From: Phytopseudomonas flavescens
GTDB lineage: Bacteria > Pseudomonadota > Gammaproteobacteria > Pseudomonadales > Pseudomonadaceae
Direction: 5' to 3'
NCBI RefSeq assembly: GCF_900100535.1
Contig: NZ_FNDG01000006.1
Span: 124,001-188,000 of the forward strand
Length of the DNA: 64,000 nucleotides
Shown one piece after another: positions 32,780-41,602 of the stretch. The stretch's first letter is position 1; each line of letters opens with the position of its first letter. Position numbers and translations under genes: made by a program. The notes below the pieces were generated by a model. The model saw nothing but the letters and a program-made list of their open reading frames with translations. It was not told where the DNA came from and ran no database searches.

Positions 32780-33695
32780 GGTCGTTCCAGAACGGATAGA
32801 AATTGAACCACTGCCGCGGGGCTTGCAGGCAGCGTCGGGCCAGGTGGTCGGCGTAGCGTTGTGCCCAACCTCGGATGACCGCTTCACGCTCGCTGCGCTT
32901 CCACTGCACGGCATCGGCGAAGGGTTGCAGCATGACCTGGTAGCGGCCATCGATCTTCAGGCAGTCGATCAGGTTGACCGGGCATTGCAACAGCCCGGCG
33001 AGCAGCCAGGGACCCTGGGGCAGCGGCGCCGACTGGCCGAGAAAGTCCACGTCCACCGTGCGCTCGCCGTGCAGTGGCACGCGATCGCCGGCAATCGCCA
33101 GCCATTCGCCGCGCTCCAGGTGGTCGGCCAGGCGCATCATCACTGCCGGATCCAGTTCGCTGACCTGGATCAGCCGCAGGTTGTTGGCGCCGGTTTCCTT
33201 GAGCAGACGATTGAACTGCTCGGCATGCCGGGTGTGGACGAGCACGTTCATGCGCACCTGGGCGCTCAGTTCGGCCAGGGCACGGCACACCTCGAGGTTG
33301 CCGAGGTGGGCACCGACCAGCAGCTGACCGCGTGTTCCGCTCATCTGGTCATGCAGGCCATGGGGATCGAGCAGCTCGATATCGCTGAAGTTCAGGCGGC
33401 CGCTCCACACGTCCAGCTTGTCCAGCAGGCTGTCGGCGAAGGCCATGAACTGGGCGAAGACCGAACGGCGGGTCGGGCGCAGCCCAGGGCGCCCGCTCCA
33501 GTTCGCCAGGTTGTGCTGGTACTGGCGAATGCTGCGCCGCGCCTTGGCGCCGAACAGGAAGAAGTAGGCGACGATCAGGTACAGCAGCGGGCTCAGCGCG
33601 CGGCGGCCCAGATGGCGGGCAGTCAGGGCGGTGAATTTCATCAGCGCGAAGCTGCCTCGTTCGCGCTGGCCGGCCCAATGCCTGCTGCGCTCCAT
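32760..33695 (-). CDS. LpxL-like lysophospholipid/lipid acyltransferase
   Basis: 311 residues from the ATG at 33695. The HxxxxE active site is in LVGAHLGNLEVCRAL (H-LGNL-E), about residue 124. A membrane anchor is near 20-45 (LSPLLYLIVAYFFLFG). GEWLAIAGDRVPLHGERTVDVDFLGQSAPLP is the acyl-acceptor and membrane-interacting pattern of LpxL/HtrB-type proteins. It may attach an acyl or aryl polyene chain to a lipid or glycan head group. It overlaps the GT2 gene by 1 base and the ammonia-lyase by 20. Confidence 0.82.
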   Translation of the reverse strand: MERSRHWAGQRERGSFALMKFTALTARHLGRRALSPLLYLIVAYFFLFGAKARRSIRQYQHNLANWSGRPGLRPTRRSVFAQFMAFADSLLDKLDVWSGRLNFSDIELLDPHGLHDQMSGTRGQLLVGAHLGNLEVCRALAELSAQVRMNVLVHTRHAEQFNRLLKETGANNLRLIQVSELDPAVMMRLADHLERGEWLAIAGDRVPLHGERTVDVDFLGQSAPLPQGPWLLAGLLQCPVNLIDCLKIDGRYQVMLQPFADAVQWKRSEREAVIRGWAQRYADHLARRCLQAPRQWFNFYPFWNDHDNPSA

Positions 33696-34444
33696 CAGCG
33701 CCACCGCCGGTAGAGCAGCCAGGGCGCGCGGCAGAGCATGCCGAAGAACAGCCGCGCATGCATTTTCGAGATCAGCAGGTTGTCCTGCCACAGGCGGAAA
33801 TGCGAGATGCCGTCCGCGGGGTAGTGCACACGGGTCGGCAGCCAGCGCATCGGCTGTCCGCGCCAGGACAGGCGGACGAGAATCTCCGAGTCGAAGTCCA
33901 TGCGCGTGCCCAGCTTCGCCGAGTCGATCAGCGCCACGCTGGTGGCCAGCGGGTAGACCCGAAAGCCGCACATCGAATCGCGGATCTCAAGCGACAGGCT
34001 GTTGATCCACACCCATACGTGGGTCAGGTACCGGGCATACAGGCGGCCCTTGGGCACGCTGGCGTCGTACTGCGGGTAGCCGCAGACGATCGCCTCGGGA
34101 TGGGCGCGGGATTCGTCGAGAAAGGCCTGTACCGCCAGCAGGTCGTGCTGGCCATCGGCGTCCACTTGCAGGGCATGGCTGAAACCCAGGCGCTGCGCTT
34201 CGCGCAGGCCGGCCATCACCGCGCCGCCCTTGCCCCGGTTGTGGGGCAGGCGCAGCAGGTAGGTCTCGGCCTCATCCGCGAGCCGGTCGATCACCGCCGC
34301 GCAGGCCGGGCTGGAGGCGTCGTCGACCAGCACGCAAGGCAGCCCGGCTTCGAGCAGGGCGGCGACCACGGCGGGCAGCGCATGCTCATGGTTGTACACC
34401 GGGATCAGTGCGCAAGGGCGATGAACGGTTGCAGTCGGCGTCAT
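33695..34444 (-). CDS. Family 2 glycosyltransferase
   Basis: 249 residues from the ATG at 34444. The GT2 start CALIPVYNHEHALPAVVAALLEAGLPCVLVDDASS and the metal-binding QVDADGQHD (about 94-102) are present, followed by a C-terminal ARLFFGMLCRAPWLLYRR amphipathic region. With the acyltransferase next to it, it probably builds the polar or membrane-anchoring head of the aryl polyene lipid. The longer frame from 34903 is not supported. Confidence 0.85.
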   Translation of the reverse strand: MTPTATVHRPCALIPVYNHEHALPAVVAALLEAGLPCVLVDDASSPACAAVIDRLADEAETYLLRLPHNRGKGGAVMAGLREAQRLGFSHALQVDADGQHDLLAVQAFLDESRAHPEAIVCGYPQYDASVPKGRLYARYLTHVWVWINSLSLEIRDSMCGFRVYPLATSVALIDSAKLGTRMDFDSEILVRLSWRGQPMRWLPTRVHYPADGISHFRLWQDNLLISKMHARLFFGMLCRAPWLLYRRWR

Positions 34445-36099
34445 GGCGCGGCCTTGAGCAGGATGCGGCCGGACGAGCAGTTGGCCTCGCCGTTGCGGAA
34501 GGTGAAGTACAGCTTGTTGCGTTCGGTGTCGAAACGCAGGCTCAGCTGCAGGCGGTCGCCAGGGCGAACCAGTTGCTGGAACTTGAGCACTTCCATGCCA
34601 CCGAACAGTGGCGGCAGATCGCTGATCAGGGTACGCGCCAACTGTTGCGCCCAATCGATCTGCACCACACCTGGCAGCACCGGCGTACCCGGAAAGTGGC
34701 CGCTGAAGTGCGCCAGATCCAGGGGTACGTCCAGCTCCAGGTGCCACTCGCCTTGCTCTTCCCGCGCGCTGAGTGGCTCGACCCGGGTGGGGCGGTCGGC
34801 GGCCAGCAGGTCGTTGACCTGCGCCTGCCCCAGCTTGCCCTGGCTGCTGTAGGGCAGATGGGGCAGCAGGCGCCAGCGGCGTGGCAGGGCGATGGGCTCG
34901 CAATGGCCGGCCAGGTGCTGGCGCAGGCCCTCGGTCAGATGGCGACGACCCTGATTACGCAGCACGTGCTGGCCTTCCGGAGACAGCGCCAGCAGTGCAC
35001 CGAGAAAGGCACGGCCCTGCTGCAAGACGCCAAGGCGCGCTTCACTGACCCAGTCATGCAGAGCCAGGGCCTGTTCCAGCAGGGGCAGGGAAATGCGTTT
35101 CTCTTCCAGCTTGACGATGCGGTCCAGACGGGCGCCGAGCATCAAGCGGCCATCGGCCTCGATCTGCGCGGCGTCGGCCATCTGCTCCCAGTGCCCCGCC
35201 GGCAGATAGGGCGAGCTCAGGCGCAGGGCCCCCTCGTCGTTCAGCGCGAGCTGCACGTCCGCGAAGGGTTGCCAGTGTTCGCCGCCCTGGCGCCAGGCGA
35301 TGCCGCCGGTTTCCGAGCTACCGTAGATTTCCGTCGGCCACTGACCCAGGCGTTGTTGCACGGAGGCGGCGGCTTCGGCCGGCAATGCGCCGCCGGAGGA
35401 AAACACCTGGCGGACGCGGCTCAGCGCCGGCCAGTCGAGGTTGTCGCCCATGCGCTTGAGCAGCGCCGGGCTGGTGACCCAGGCAAACGCCGGGTGGGGC
35501 AGGCTGGCCAGTTGCAGGTCTTCAGGAAAGGGCAGTGCTTTGGGCAGGAATACCCGGCCGGCGCACAGCGGCCAGAGCACACGGAACAACAGGCCGTAGA
35601 TATGCTGGGTGGCCACGCTACCGATGATCAGGGCCTCGCCGAGGCGCTCGCCCCACAGGTCTTCCAGCGCCTGCACTTCGTTGGCCAATTGGCCAAGGCT
35701 CTTGTCGATCAGCTTGGGCTCGCCGCTGGAACCCGAAGTGCACAGGGTCAGGCGGCAGCGCTGACGATCCAGCGGGCGGGCGGCCAGCGGTGCGGCAGCC
35801 ACCGATTCATCCAGGTGCTCCAGCCACAGGTCGACCTGGGCACCCAGGCGCTGGCGTGTCTGCTGCTGGGCATCGGCCGGCAGCAGCACGTGAATGTCGG
35901 CCTGCCAGGCAGCGAGCAGGGCGATGGCCAGCTCGCAGGCATCCTCCAGATGCAGGGCGATGCGCTTCACCCCCGTGGCCTGCCAGTGCGCCGCCAGGCC
36001 CAGTGCGCGCTGGCACAGCTGCGCGTGGTCGAGCGTTGGGGTTACCTGGCGGCTGGCGTCCGCCTCCAGCAACAGGTTGTCGAGGCTCAGCCAGTTCAT
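34441..36099 (-). CDS. apeH: Aryl/acyl-AMP ligase fused to a hotdog dehydratase (ApeH-ApeI-type)
   Basis: 552 residues from the ATG at 36099. The adenylation domain has its phosphate loop at 121-129 (TSGSSGEPK) and [10 protein letters not shown] near 297; it lacks the usual GD motif only partly ([17 protein letters not shown] is the hinge-like A8 region). The C-terminal ~100 residues are a hotdog dehydratase with [23 protein letters not shown] (HFPG motif). In most aryl polyene clusters ligase (ApeH) and dehydratase (ApeI) are separate; here they are one chain. It loads the aryl starter on the carrier protein and would also dehydrate. It overlaps its neighbours by 4 bases each. Confidence 0.82.
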   Translation of the reverse strand: MNWLSLDNLLLEADASRQVTPTLDHAQLCQRALGLAAHWQATGVKRIALHLEDACELAIALLAAWQADIHVLLPADAQQQTRQRLGAQVDLWLEHLDESVAAAPLAARPLDRQRCRLTLCTSGSSGEPKLIDKSLGQLANEVQALEDLWGERLGEALIIGSVATQHIYGLLFRVLWPLCAGRVFLPKALPFPEDLQLASLPHPAFAWVTSPALLKRMGDNLDWPALSRVRQVFSSGGALPAEAAASVQQRLGQWPTEIYGSSETGGIAWRQGGEHWQPFADVQLALNDEGALRLSSPYLPAGHWEQMADAAQIEADGRLMLGARLDRIVKLEEKRISLPLLEQALALHDWVSEARLGVLQQGRAFLGALLALSPEGQHVLRNQGRRHLTEGLRQHLAGHCEPIALPRRWRLLPHLPYSSQGKLGQAQVNDLLAADRPTRVEPLSAREEQGEWHLELDVPLDLAHFSGHFPGTPVLPGVVQIDWAQQLARTLISDLPPLFGGMEVLKFQQLVRPGDRLQLSLRFDTERNKLYFTFRNGEANCSSGRILLKAAP

Positions 36100-36641
36100 G
36101 CGAATCTCCTTACACGTTGACGCACCAGCCATTCGCCGGCGAACAGCAGGCCCATCAGCAGGTAAGAAATCAGCCCGGTGTAGAGTGTCCACCAGGACAG
36201 CGGTGCCCACAGGTTCAGGGCCACCACCACCAGGCCGTTGGCGAGCAGGAATACCGCCCACACTTCCGTCACCCGGCGGGTATAGCGCACTGCGATTTCC
36301 GGCAGTTCCGGCTCGCGCAAGCGGGCCAGGCGCTCGGCCATCGGCATGCCGATCTTCAGGCTGCCGGCGAACAGGGCCAGCAACAGCGCGCTGACCAGTA
36401 CCGGGTACCAGCGCAGCAGCGTCGGCTCGTCGGCCAGGGCCAGCAGCAGGCAGAACACCAGCACCGCACCGGTCATCCTGCGGCCGTCGCGGTCATGCGG
36501 GTTGGCGAGCAGGCGGGCCAGCCACAGGCCGCCGAGCAGCCCGGCGAACAGCGCGGGCGAAACGTGGCCTGCACCGAAATACACGGCGAATGGGTAGGCC
36601 ACGCTGACCAGGGCCACCAACAGGCCGAGCAGACGGCTCAT
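36096..36641 (-). CDS. apeG: Integral membrane protein of the COG4648 type (ApeG-like)
   Basis: 181 residues with four or five hydrophobic helices: LLGLLVALVSVAYPFAVYFG, ALFAGLLGGLWLARLLA, GAVLVFCLLLALA, LVSALLLALFAGSLKIGM, VWAVFLLANGLVVVALNLWAPL, LISYLLMGLLFAGEWLV. No catalytic motif is recognised. It is conserved in aryl polyene clusters; function unknown. The start overlaps the carrier protein stop by 4 bases. Confidence 0.75.
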   Translation of the reverse strand: MSRLLGLLVALVSVAYPFAVYFGAGHVSPALFAGLLGGLWLARLLANPHDRDGRRMTGAVLVFCLLLALADEPTLLRWYPVLVSALLLALFAGSLKIGMPMAERLARLREPELPEIAVRYTRRVTEVWAVFLLANGLVVVALNLWAPLSWWTLYTGLISYLLMGLLFAGEWLVRQRVRRFA

Positions 36642-36895
36642 GCCGGTTCCGCATTGACCAACTGATACACCGCTTCGACCACGTCGCCGACGGTACGCAC
36701 CGACTTGAACGCCTCGGCGGCGATCTTCTTGCCGGTCTGGCGCTTGATATGGTCGATCAGGTCGACGGCATCGATGCTGTCGATTTCCAGGTCCTCGTAG
36801 AGGTTGGCGTCCAGGCTGATCCGTTCGGGGCTCAGCTCGAACAGCTCCACCAGCGCGTCGCGCAAGGTGTCGAAGATATCGTCACGGGTCTGCAT
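36638..36895 (-). CDS. apeF: Acyl carrier protein ApeF
   Basis: 85 residues. The phosphopantetheine serine is S40 in LEIDSIDAVDLIDHI. Acidic helix pattern QTRDDIFDTLRDALVELFEL. It is one of two adjacent carrier proteins of the pathway, probably loaded by the fused ligase. The gap to ApeE is 11 bases. Confidence 0.9.
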   Translation of the reverse strand: MQTRDDIFDTLRDALVELFELSPERISLDANLYEDLEIDSIDAVDLIDHIKRQTGKKIAAEAFKSVRTVGDVVEAVYQLVNAEPA

Positions 36896-36906
36896 GGTGG
36901 TCGTCC

Positions 36907-37167
36907 TCAGGCTGCCTGGCGGCTGGCAACGAAGGCTGCCAGGCTGGCCACGTTGGCGAAATGGGTGCGGGTATCCTTGGCCTCGGCGTCGATCTTGATG
37001 CCGAAACGCTTCTGGATCGCCAGGCCCAGCTCCAGCGCATCGACCGAGTCCAGGCCGAGGCCTTCACCGAACAGGGTGAGGTCGTCGTCGATATCCTGCG
37101 GCGTGATGTCTTCGAGCCCCAGGGAGTCGATGATCAGGTGTTTGATTTCAAGCTGTAGAGCGCTCAT
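36907..37167 (-). CDS. apeE: Acyl carrier protein ApeE
   Basis: 86 residues. The serine S41 is in EGLGLDSVDALELGLAIQKRFGIKI. It is closely related in style to the ACP encoded at 16229-16495. It overlaps the acyltransferase gene by 20 bases and is 11 bases before ApeF. It should carry the growing polyene. Confidence 0.9.
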   Translation of the reverse strand: MSALQLEIKHLIIDSLGLEDITPQDIDDDLTLFGEGLGLDSVDALELGLAIQKRFGIKIDAEAKDTRTHFANVASLAAFVASRQAA

Positions 37168-37957
37168 CGCTTGCGAGCTCCTTAATGAAATGCTGGTGCA
37201 GATGGTCGTTGAGTTTGCGCGAGGCCACAGGCGCCGGGCCCATGGCGCTGAACTGCGCGGGGTCGATGTCTTCGCCCACGCGCAGGTGGACGTGAAAGCG
37301 CCGCGCCGGGATCCGGTACCAGGGCTCTGCCTTGGTCAGGGTGGTCGGGGTCACGCTGATCACCACCGGGGTGATCAGGCGCGCGCCGCGCAGGGCGATG
37401 GCCGCGGCGCCGCGGTGGAATTCAGGTGGGCGGCCCGGCGTGGTGCGGGTACCCTCCGGGAAAATGATCAGGGTCTGGCCCTGCTGCAGCGCGCCTGCGG
37501 CCTCGTCGAGCATGTCCAGGCTGCCGCTGTTGCTGATGTAGCCCGCGGCACGGATCGGCCCGCGCATGCAGGGGTTGTTCCACAGGCTCTGCTTCACCAC
37601 GCAGTTGGCATTGTGGGTGAAGGCGATGGTCACCACCACGTCGATCAGCGAAGGGTGGTTGGCGATGATCATCTGCCCTGGGCGGCCCAGGCGCTCGGCA
37701 TTCTCGACCTCGTAGGTGAGCACGCCACTGCGGTGCATGAACTTCACGAAAGTACGAAAATTCCAGCTTACCACCTGGCGGGCACGGCGCTGCTGGGCCA
37801 GGGCATCGCCCGGCAGCAGTGACAGCACGGGAAATACCAGCACGCGCAGCAGCAGGCCGCCGATACCGAACAGGGTAAAGCTCGCCGCCGTCGCGATCAG
37901 CCGCCACCAGTAGGGCGCGCTGTAGCGCCTCACAGGCTTTTCCGTGACCAGGTCCAT
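37148..37957 (-). CDS. apeD: 1-acyl-sn-glycerol-3-phosphate acyltransferase-like ApeD
   Basis: 269 residues from the ATG at 37957. Acyltransferase motif I, IIANHPSLID (NHx4D), is near 93-102, and motif III FPEGTRTTPGRPPEFHRGAA near 154-173. One membrane anchor near 20-45. PlsC-type enzymes acylate phospholipid precursors; in this pathway it is thought to attach acyl groups in pigment-lipid assembly. The longer frame adds 114 unsupported residues. Confidence 0.86.
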   Translation of the reverse strand: MDLVTEKPVRRYSAPYWWRLIATAASFTLFGIGGLLLRVLVFPVLSLLPGDALAQQRRARQVVSWNFRTFVKFMHRSGVLTYEVENAERLGRPGQMIIANHPSLIDVVVTIAFTHNANCVVKQSLWNNPCMRGPIRAAGYISNSGSLDMLDEAAGALQQGQTLIIFPEGTRTTPGRPPEFHRGAAAIALRGARLITPVVISVTPTTLTKAEPWYRIPARRFHVHLRVGEDIDPAQFSAMGPAPVASRKLNDHLHQHFIKELASDERSTA

Positions 37958-38643
37958 TGGCGCTCTTTCCAGGTGTGTTCGAGGGTGACGTATCCGTTGC
38001 ACAGGCCTTGTATCAGGCTCAACGGATGCGGCCAGGGTGCGCGCGGGCCGCTGCCCGTGCGTAGCTGCAGATGCCAGTCCTCGCCCGGCATCAGCAGCAG
38101 GGCCAGCGCGTAGGGGAAGGGAACATCGTCGATGAAGGGCATATAAAGCTCCGGCTGGGCCTCTTCGCCGATCACCAGCAACACGGCCGGTGCGCCATCG
38201 GCGAGCAGCGTGGCGGCTTCCAGCATGGCCATTTCCAGGCCATCTCCCTCGCCGGCCAGGGCCGTCATCTCGCTGGTATCGCCGCGCAGGATCGACCATT
38301 GGCCGATGATCGCGTTATGAACAGAAAGACTGAACTGCGTTGGCGACAGCGGTTCTGCTCTTGCAAGGTCTTGAAGAATGCTCAGGCTGCGCGGGGTTTC
38401 ACCATGGCGCGAGGCGAATACCAGCGGCAAAGCCGGATGCCCCTCGGCCAGCGGCCAGGCGACCTGGAACACCATGCGAGCCAGGCGGCTCAGGCGGCGG
38501 CGCTGCATGGCCGGCAGGAAGCCGACATCGGGCTGCTCGCCAGTATCGTGCAGGCGTCCGGGCGCCGAGCTCCAGACCAGCCAGTCATCCGTACTGTCCA
38601 GGCCGGGAGCCCAGGCACGCCATTGATCGATCCTGAAATGCAT
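37930..38643 (-). CDS. apeC: Ketosynthase chain length factor ApeC
   Basis: 237 residues from the ATG at 38643. The sequence aligns with the N-terminal half of a ketosynthase, but the nucleophile position reads [13 protein letters not shown] rather than ACTS, so it is catalytically dead. This is the chain length factor that pairs with ApeO (22936-24195). It is the first gene of the ~19 kb operon (38643 down to 19600) and overlaps ApeD by 28 bases, suggesting coupled translation. Confidence 0.82.
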   Translation of the reverse strand: MHFRIDQWRAWAPGLDSTDDWLVWSSAPGRLHDTGEQPDVGFLPAMQRRRLSRLARMVFQVAWPLAEGHPALPLVFASRHGETPRSLSILQDLARAEPLSPTQFSLSVHNAIIGQWSILRGDTSEMTALAGEGDGLEMAMLEAATLLADGAPAVLLVIGEEAQPELYMPFIDDVPFPYALALLLMPGEDWHLQLRTGSGPRAPWPHPLSLIQGLCNGYVTLEHTWKERQWTWSRKSL

Positions 38644-38878
38644 TTCTAGGTGGAACTCTGCTTGGCCCGCCGGGCATTTCCTTGTCTGGTCGACTGTCCT
38701 GTGCGACAAGAGCCTTGTCGATGGGGAGCTGGTGATGCGCGCGCATTATCCGGGGGATGACTTTTCGTCGCAAACATTAAGTAGCGATTTTCTGATGGGC
38801 GATGCCCATCCCGGCGTTTCTCGCTACTGTCAAGAACCTATGGCTAGTATGAATGTACTAGAGAGCGGAGAAATGCAG
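38644..38878. promoter_or_regulatory. Divergent promoter region between the pigment operon and the ParA gene
   Basis: 235 bases that must hold the promoter of the whole pigment operon and of the ParA-like gene. An AT-richer part at 38760-38860 (for example GTCGCAAACATTAAGTAGCG) is likely to contain both. No known operator was recognised. Confidence 0.4.
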
Positions 38879-39649
38879 ATGCGGCGCGTGGTTTTCAATC
38901 AGAAAGGCGGGGTGGGCAAATCCAGCATTGCCTGCAACCTGGCGGCGGTGAGTGCCTCCCAGGGCTACCGGACACTGCTGGTCGACCTGGACGCCCAGGC
39001 CAACTCGTCCCACTACCTGACCGGGCTGAGCGGCGACGAAATTCCCATGGGCATCGCCGACTTCTTCAAGCAGACCCTGTCCGGCGGGCCGTTCGCCAAG
39101 AAGGGCAAGGTCGACATCTACGAAACGCCCTTCGACAACCTGCACGTGATCACCGCCACGGCCGAGCTGGCCGAGTTGCAGCCCAAGCTGGAGCAGAAGC
39201 ACAAGATCAACAAGCTGCGCAAACTCCTCGAGGAGCTGTCCGAGGACTACGAGCAGATCTACCTGGATACGCCGCCGGCCCTGAATTTCTATACGGTGTC
39301 CGCATTGATCGCGGCCGACCGTGTGTTGATCCCCTTCGACTGCGACACCTTTTCGCGCAACGCGCTGTTCGGCCTGCTGCGTGAAATCGAAGAGCTGAAG
39401 GAGGATCACAACGAAACGCTGGAAGTGGAAGGCATCGTGGTCAACCAGTTCCAGCCGCGCGCTACGCTGCCGCAGCAACTGCTCGACGAACTGATCGCCG
39501 AGGGCCTGCCGGTGCTGCCGGTGAACCTGATGAGCTCGGTGAAGATGCGCGAGTCGCACCAGGCCTGCACGCCGCTGATCTACCTCGATCCACGGCACAA
39601 GCTCACCCAGCAGTACGTCGAACTGCACGACCTGCTGCAGCAACGCTGA
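38879..39649 (+). CDS. ParA/MinD-family ATPase (orphan)
   Basis: 256 residues. The deviant Walker A KGGVGKSS is at about 8-15 ([19 protein letters not shown]), Walker A' in [12 protein letters not shown] and Walker B in IYLDTPPAL. The start at 38879 has GGAG eight bases upstream and begins directly with the conserved sequence; an ATG at 38873 is possible. No ParB or parS site was found nearby. Orphan ParAs in Pseudomonas place machines or cargo in the cell; a link to the pigment operon is only suggested by divergent position. Confidence 0.85.
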   Translation: MRRVVFNQKGGVGKSSIACNLAAVSASQGYRTLLVDLDAQANSSHYLTGLSGDEIPMGIADFFKQTLSGGPFAKKGKVDIYETPFDNLHVITATAELAELQPKLEQKHKINKLRKLLEELSEDYEQIYLDTPPALNFYTVSALIAADRVLIPFDCDTFSRNALFGLLREIEELKEDHNETLEVEGIVVNQFQPRATLPQQLLDELIAEGLPVLPVNLMSSVKMRESHQACTPLIYLDPRHKLTQQYVELHDLLQQR

Positions 39650-39757
39650 CCAAGGCTTTCCTGGGTATCGCTGTGCTCAAGCGAAGGCTGCGGTGATGTT
39701 CTGGTAGCGCGGCGTCGGGCGCGGCGATACCCGGGACGAAGTCGCAGGCGTTGCCTG

Positions 39758-40192
39758 TCAGACACCCTGTGCATTGAGCCAGGCGAGCAATTGCGGCAGG
39801 GGCAGGGCGCCGCTCTGTCGGGCTGCTTCCTTGCCGTCACGAAACAGAATCAGGCTCGGAATCGAGCGGATGCCCAACTGGGTGGAGAGCTGTGGATGGG
39901 CTTCGCTGTCCAGCTTGGCAAGCCGGCAGCGGGTACGCAGTTCGCTGGCCGCTTGCGTGAACGTCGGCGCGAAGCTGCGGCAGGGCCCGCACCAGGCCGC
40001 CCAGACGTCGACCAGCAACGGCAGGTCACCCTTGAGTTGCGCAGCGAAGTTGCCCTGGCCAAGCTCGAACGGCGTACCTGGCAGCACCTCGGCCTTGCAG
40101 TGACCGCAGCGCGGTGCCTCGCTCAGGCGAGCGGCCGGGATCCGGTTGAGGCTGCTGCAACCGGGGCAGGGAATGATCGGCGACTCGTTCAT
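39758..40192 (-). CDS. trxC: Thioredoxin 2 (zinc-binding)
   Basis: 144 residues from the ATG at 40192. The N-terminal zinc ribbon has CPGC and CGHC pairs (about residues 9-12 and 29-32), and the thioredoxin fold carries the active site WCGPC near 67-71. TrxC-type thioredoxins reduce cytoplasmic disulfides and are induced in oxidative stress. The longer frame is an artefact. No partner gene adjoins it. Confidence 0.92.
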   Translation of the reverse strand: MNESPIIPCPGCSSLNRIPAARLSEAPRCGHCKAEVLPGTPFELGQGNFAAQLKGDLPLLVDVWAAWCGPCRSFAPTFTQAASELRTRCRLAKLDSEAHPQLSTQLGIRSIPSLILFRDGKEAARQSGALPLPQLLAWLNAQGV

Positions 40193-40401
40193 GACAGGCT
40201 CCGCGAAGACGTTCGCCCGCAGCCTATGGGCTGTGAGCCGGCCTGGCAAGGCGCGGGTCGCCTCAGGGCATGCCTCGGAGCCGCCAGGTCGCGCGATCCA
40301 TCGCCCCGGGGGCGAGCGCAGCGCCACCCGGATGACGGTACCGAGGGGCGCATCCTGGGAGGGCTCACGGCCTTGTGGTAACGACACTCGCTCCCCGCCT
40401 T

Positions 40402-41379
40402 TCAGCTGAGGCTGGCGTAGATGTTGTAGGCACTGATGCAGGTGATCAGGCAGCCGACGATGGTCAGCAGGGTGCGTGCCGACAGCGTCTTGCACAGCAG
40501 CGCGGCCAGCGGCGCGGCGAACATGCCGCCGAACACCAGGCCGGCGACCATCAGCCAGGTATCCGGCTGGCCGGCCAGCAGGATGAACGAGGTGGCGCTG
40601 GTGATGGTCAGGAAGAACTCGGCGAAGTTCACCGAGCCGATGGTGGTGCGCGGGTCGCTGCCCGAGCCGAGCAGGCTGCTGGTGACCACCGGGCCCCAGC
40701 CACCGCCACCGGCGGCGTCGACGAACCCGCCGAACAAGGCCAGCTTGCCGACGTGTTTGGGCTCCTTCTTGACCAATCGCACGTGGCGATAGGCCTTGTG
40801 CAGGATGTACAGGCCCATCAGCAACAGGTAGGCGGAAATGAAGGGCTTCATCACCTCGCCGTCGAAGGTGGTGATCAGCACCGCGCCGAGAACCGCCCCG
40901 ATGATGCCCGGCAGCAGCAGGCGCAGGAAGAGCGCCTTGTTGACGTTGCCCAGCTTGGCGTGGGAGATCCCCGACAACCCGGTGGTGAACACTTCGGCGA
41001 TGTGCACGCTGGCACTGGCGGCCGCCGGCGTGGCGCCGGTACTGAGCAGGAAGGTGGTGGCGGTGATGCCATAGGCCATGCCCAGCGCACCATCGATGAC
41101 CTGGGCGAAGAAGCCGACCGCCACGGCGCTCCAGAAGGCGCGGCTGGTCAGCGCGTCCTCGATGATTTCCAGGCCGCTGCTCTCGTGGTTGCCGAAGAAC
41201 AGGCGCCAGGCGAGAAACAGCAGCAGGCCAGCCAGGGTGAGGATGGCGAACCACATGGCGGCACGCAGGATCGGGTGGTTGTCCGGGTGGGAAACGTGGT
41301 CTTCGACGGGGGGTAATCCCAGGGCCTGGTGTGCATCGTTGACCGGGCTGGCGCTGAGATCGAGATTGCGAATTTTCAT
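40402..41379 (-). CDS. TSUP-family (TauE/SafE) sulfite/anion exporter-type permease
   Basis: 325 residues. About eight membrane helices in two repeats, with GFFAQVIDGALGMAYGITATTFLL and GGFVDAAGGGGWGPVVTSSLLGSG as the repeat signature of the family. An N-terminal cytoplasmic segment of about 40 residues precedes helix 1. Relatives move sulfite, sulfoacetate or other oxyanions. It is transcribed towards trxC but the gap (209 bases) suggests a separate unit. Substrate unknown. Confidence 0.85.
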   Translation of the reverse strand: MKIRNLDLSASPVNDAHQALGLPPVEDHVSHPDNHPILRAAMWFAILTLAGLLLFLAWRLFFGNHESSGLEIIEDALTSRAFWSAVAVGFFAQVIDGALGMAYGITATTFLLSTGATPAAASASVHIAEVFTTGLSGISHAKLGNVNKALFLRLLLPGIIGAVLGAVLITTFDGEVMKPFISAYLLLMGLYILHKAYRHVRLVKKEPKHVGKLALFGGFVDAAGGGGWGPVVTSSLLGSGSDPRTTIGSVNFAEFFLTITSATSFILLAGQPDTWLMVAGLVFGGMFAAPLAALLCKTLSARTLLTIVGCLITCISAYNIYASLS

Positions 41380-41602
41380 GCGGTGTAGAGGCCTGACAGC
41401 GGGTGGTAGAACAGGCGTTTTGCAGCGGCGCCGACGATAAACGGCTTTTGCCTCGAGGTCTAAGAACCTTTGGAAAGGTCTATATGTCTATTCGATTTAA
41501 TAGATAAGCAGGTGTTCGGGGCTCGGTTATACCCAAACGACATACCCACGAAGTGATACGTCCAGGGTTATCATGAACCATTCGCATTCGAGAGGTTGAA
41601 GC

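Noticed and set aside
34441..36261. A start at 36261 for the ligase-dehydratase gene
   Set aside because: The extra 54 residues are rich in glycine, proline and arginine and overlap the COG4648 gene by about 165 bases; the ATG at 36099 gives the normal ligase start and a 4-base overlap.
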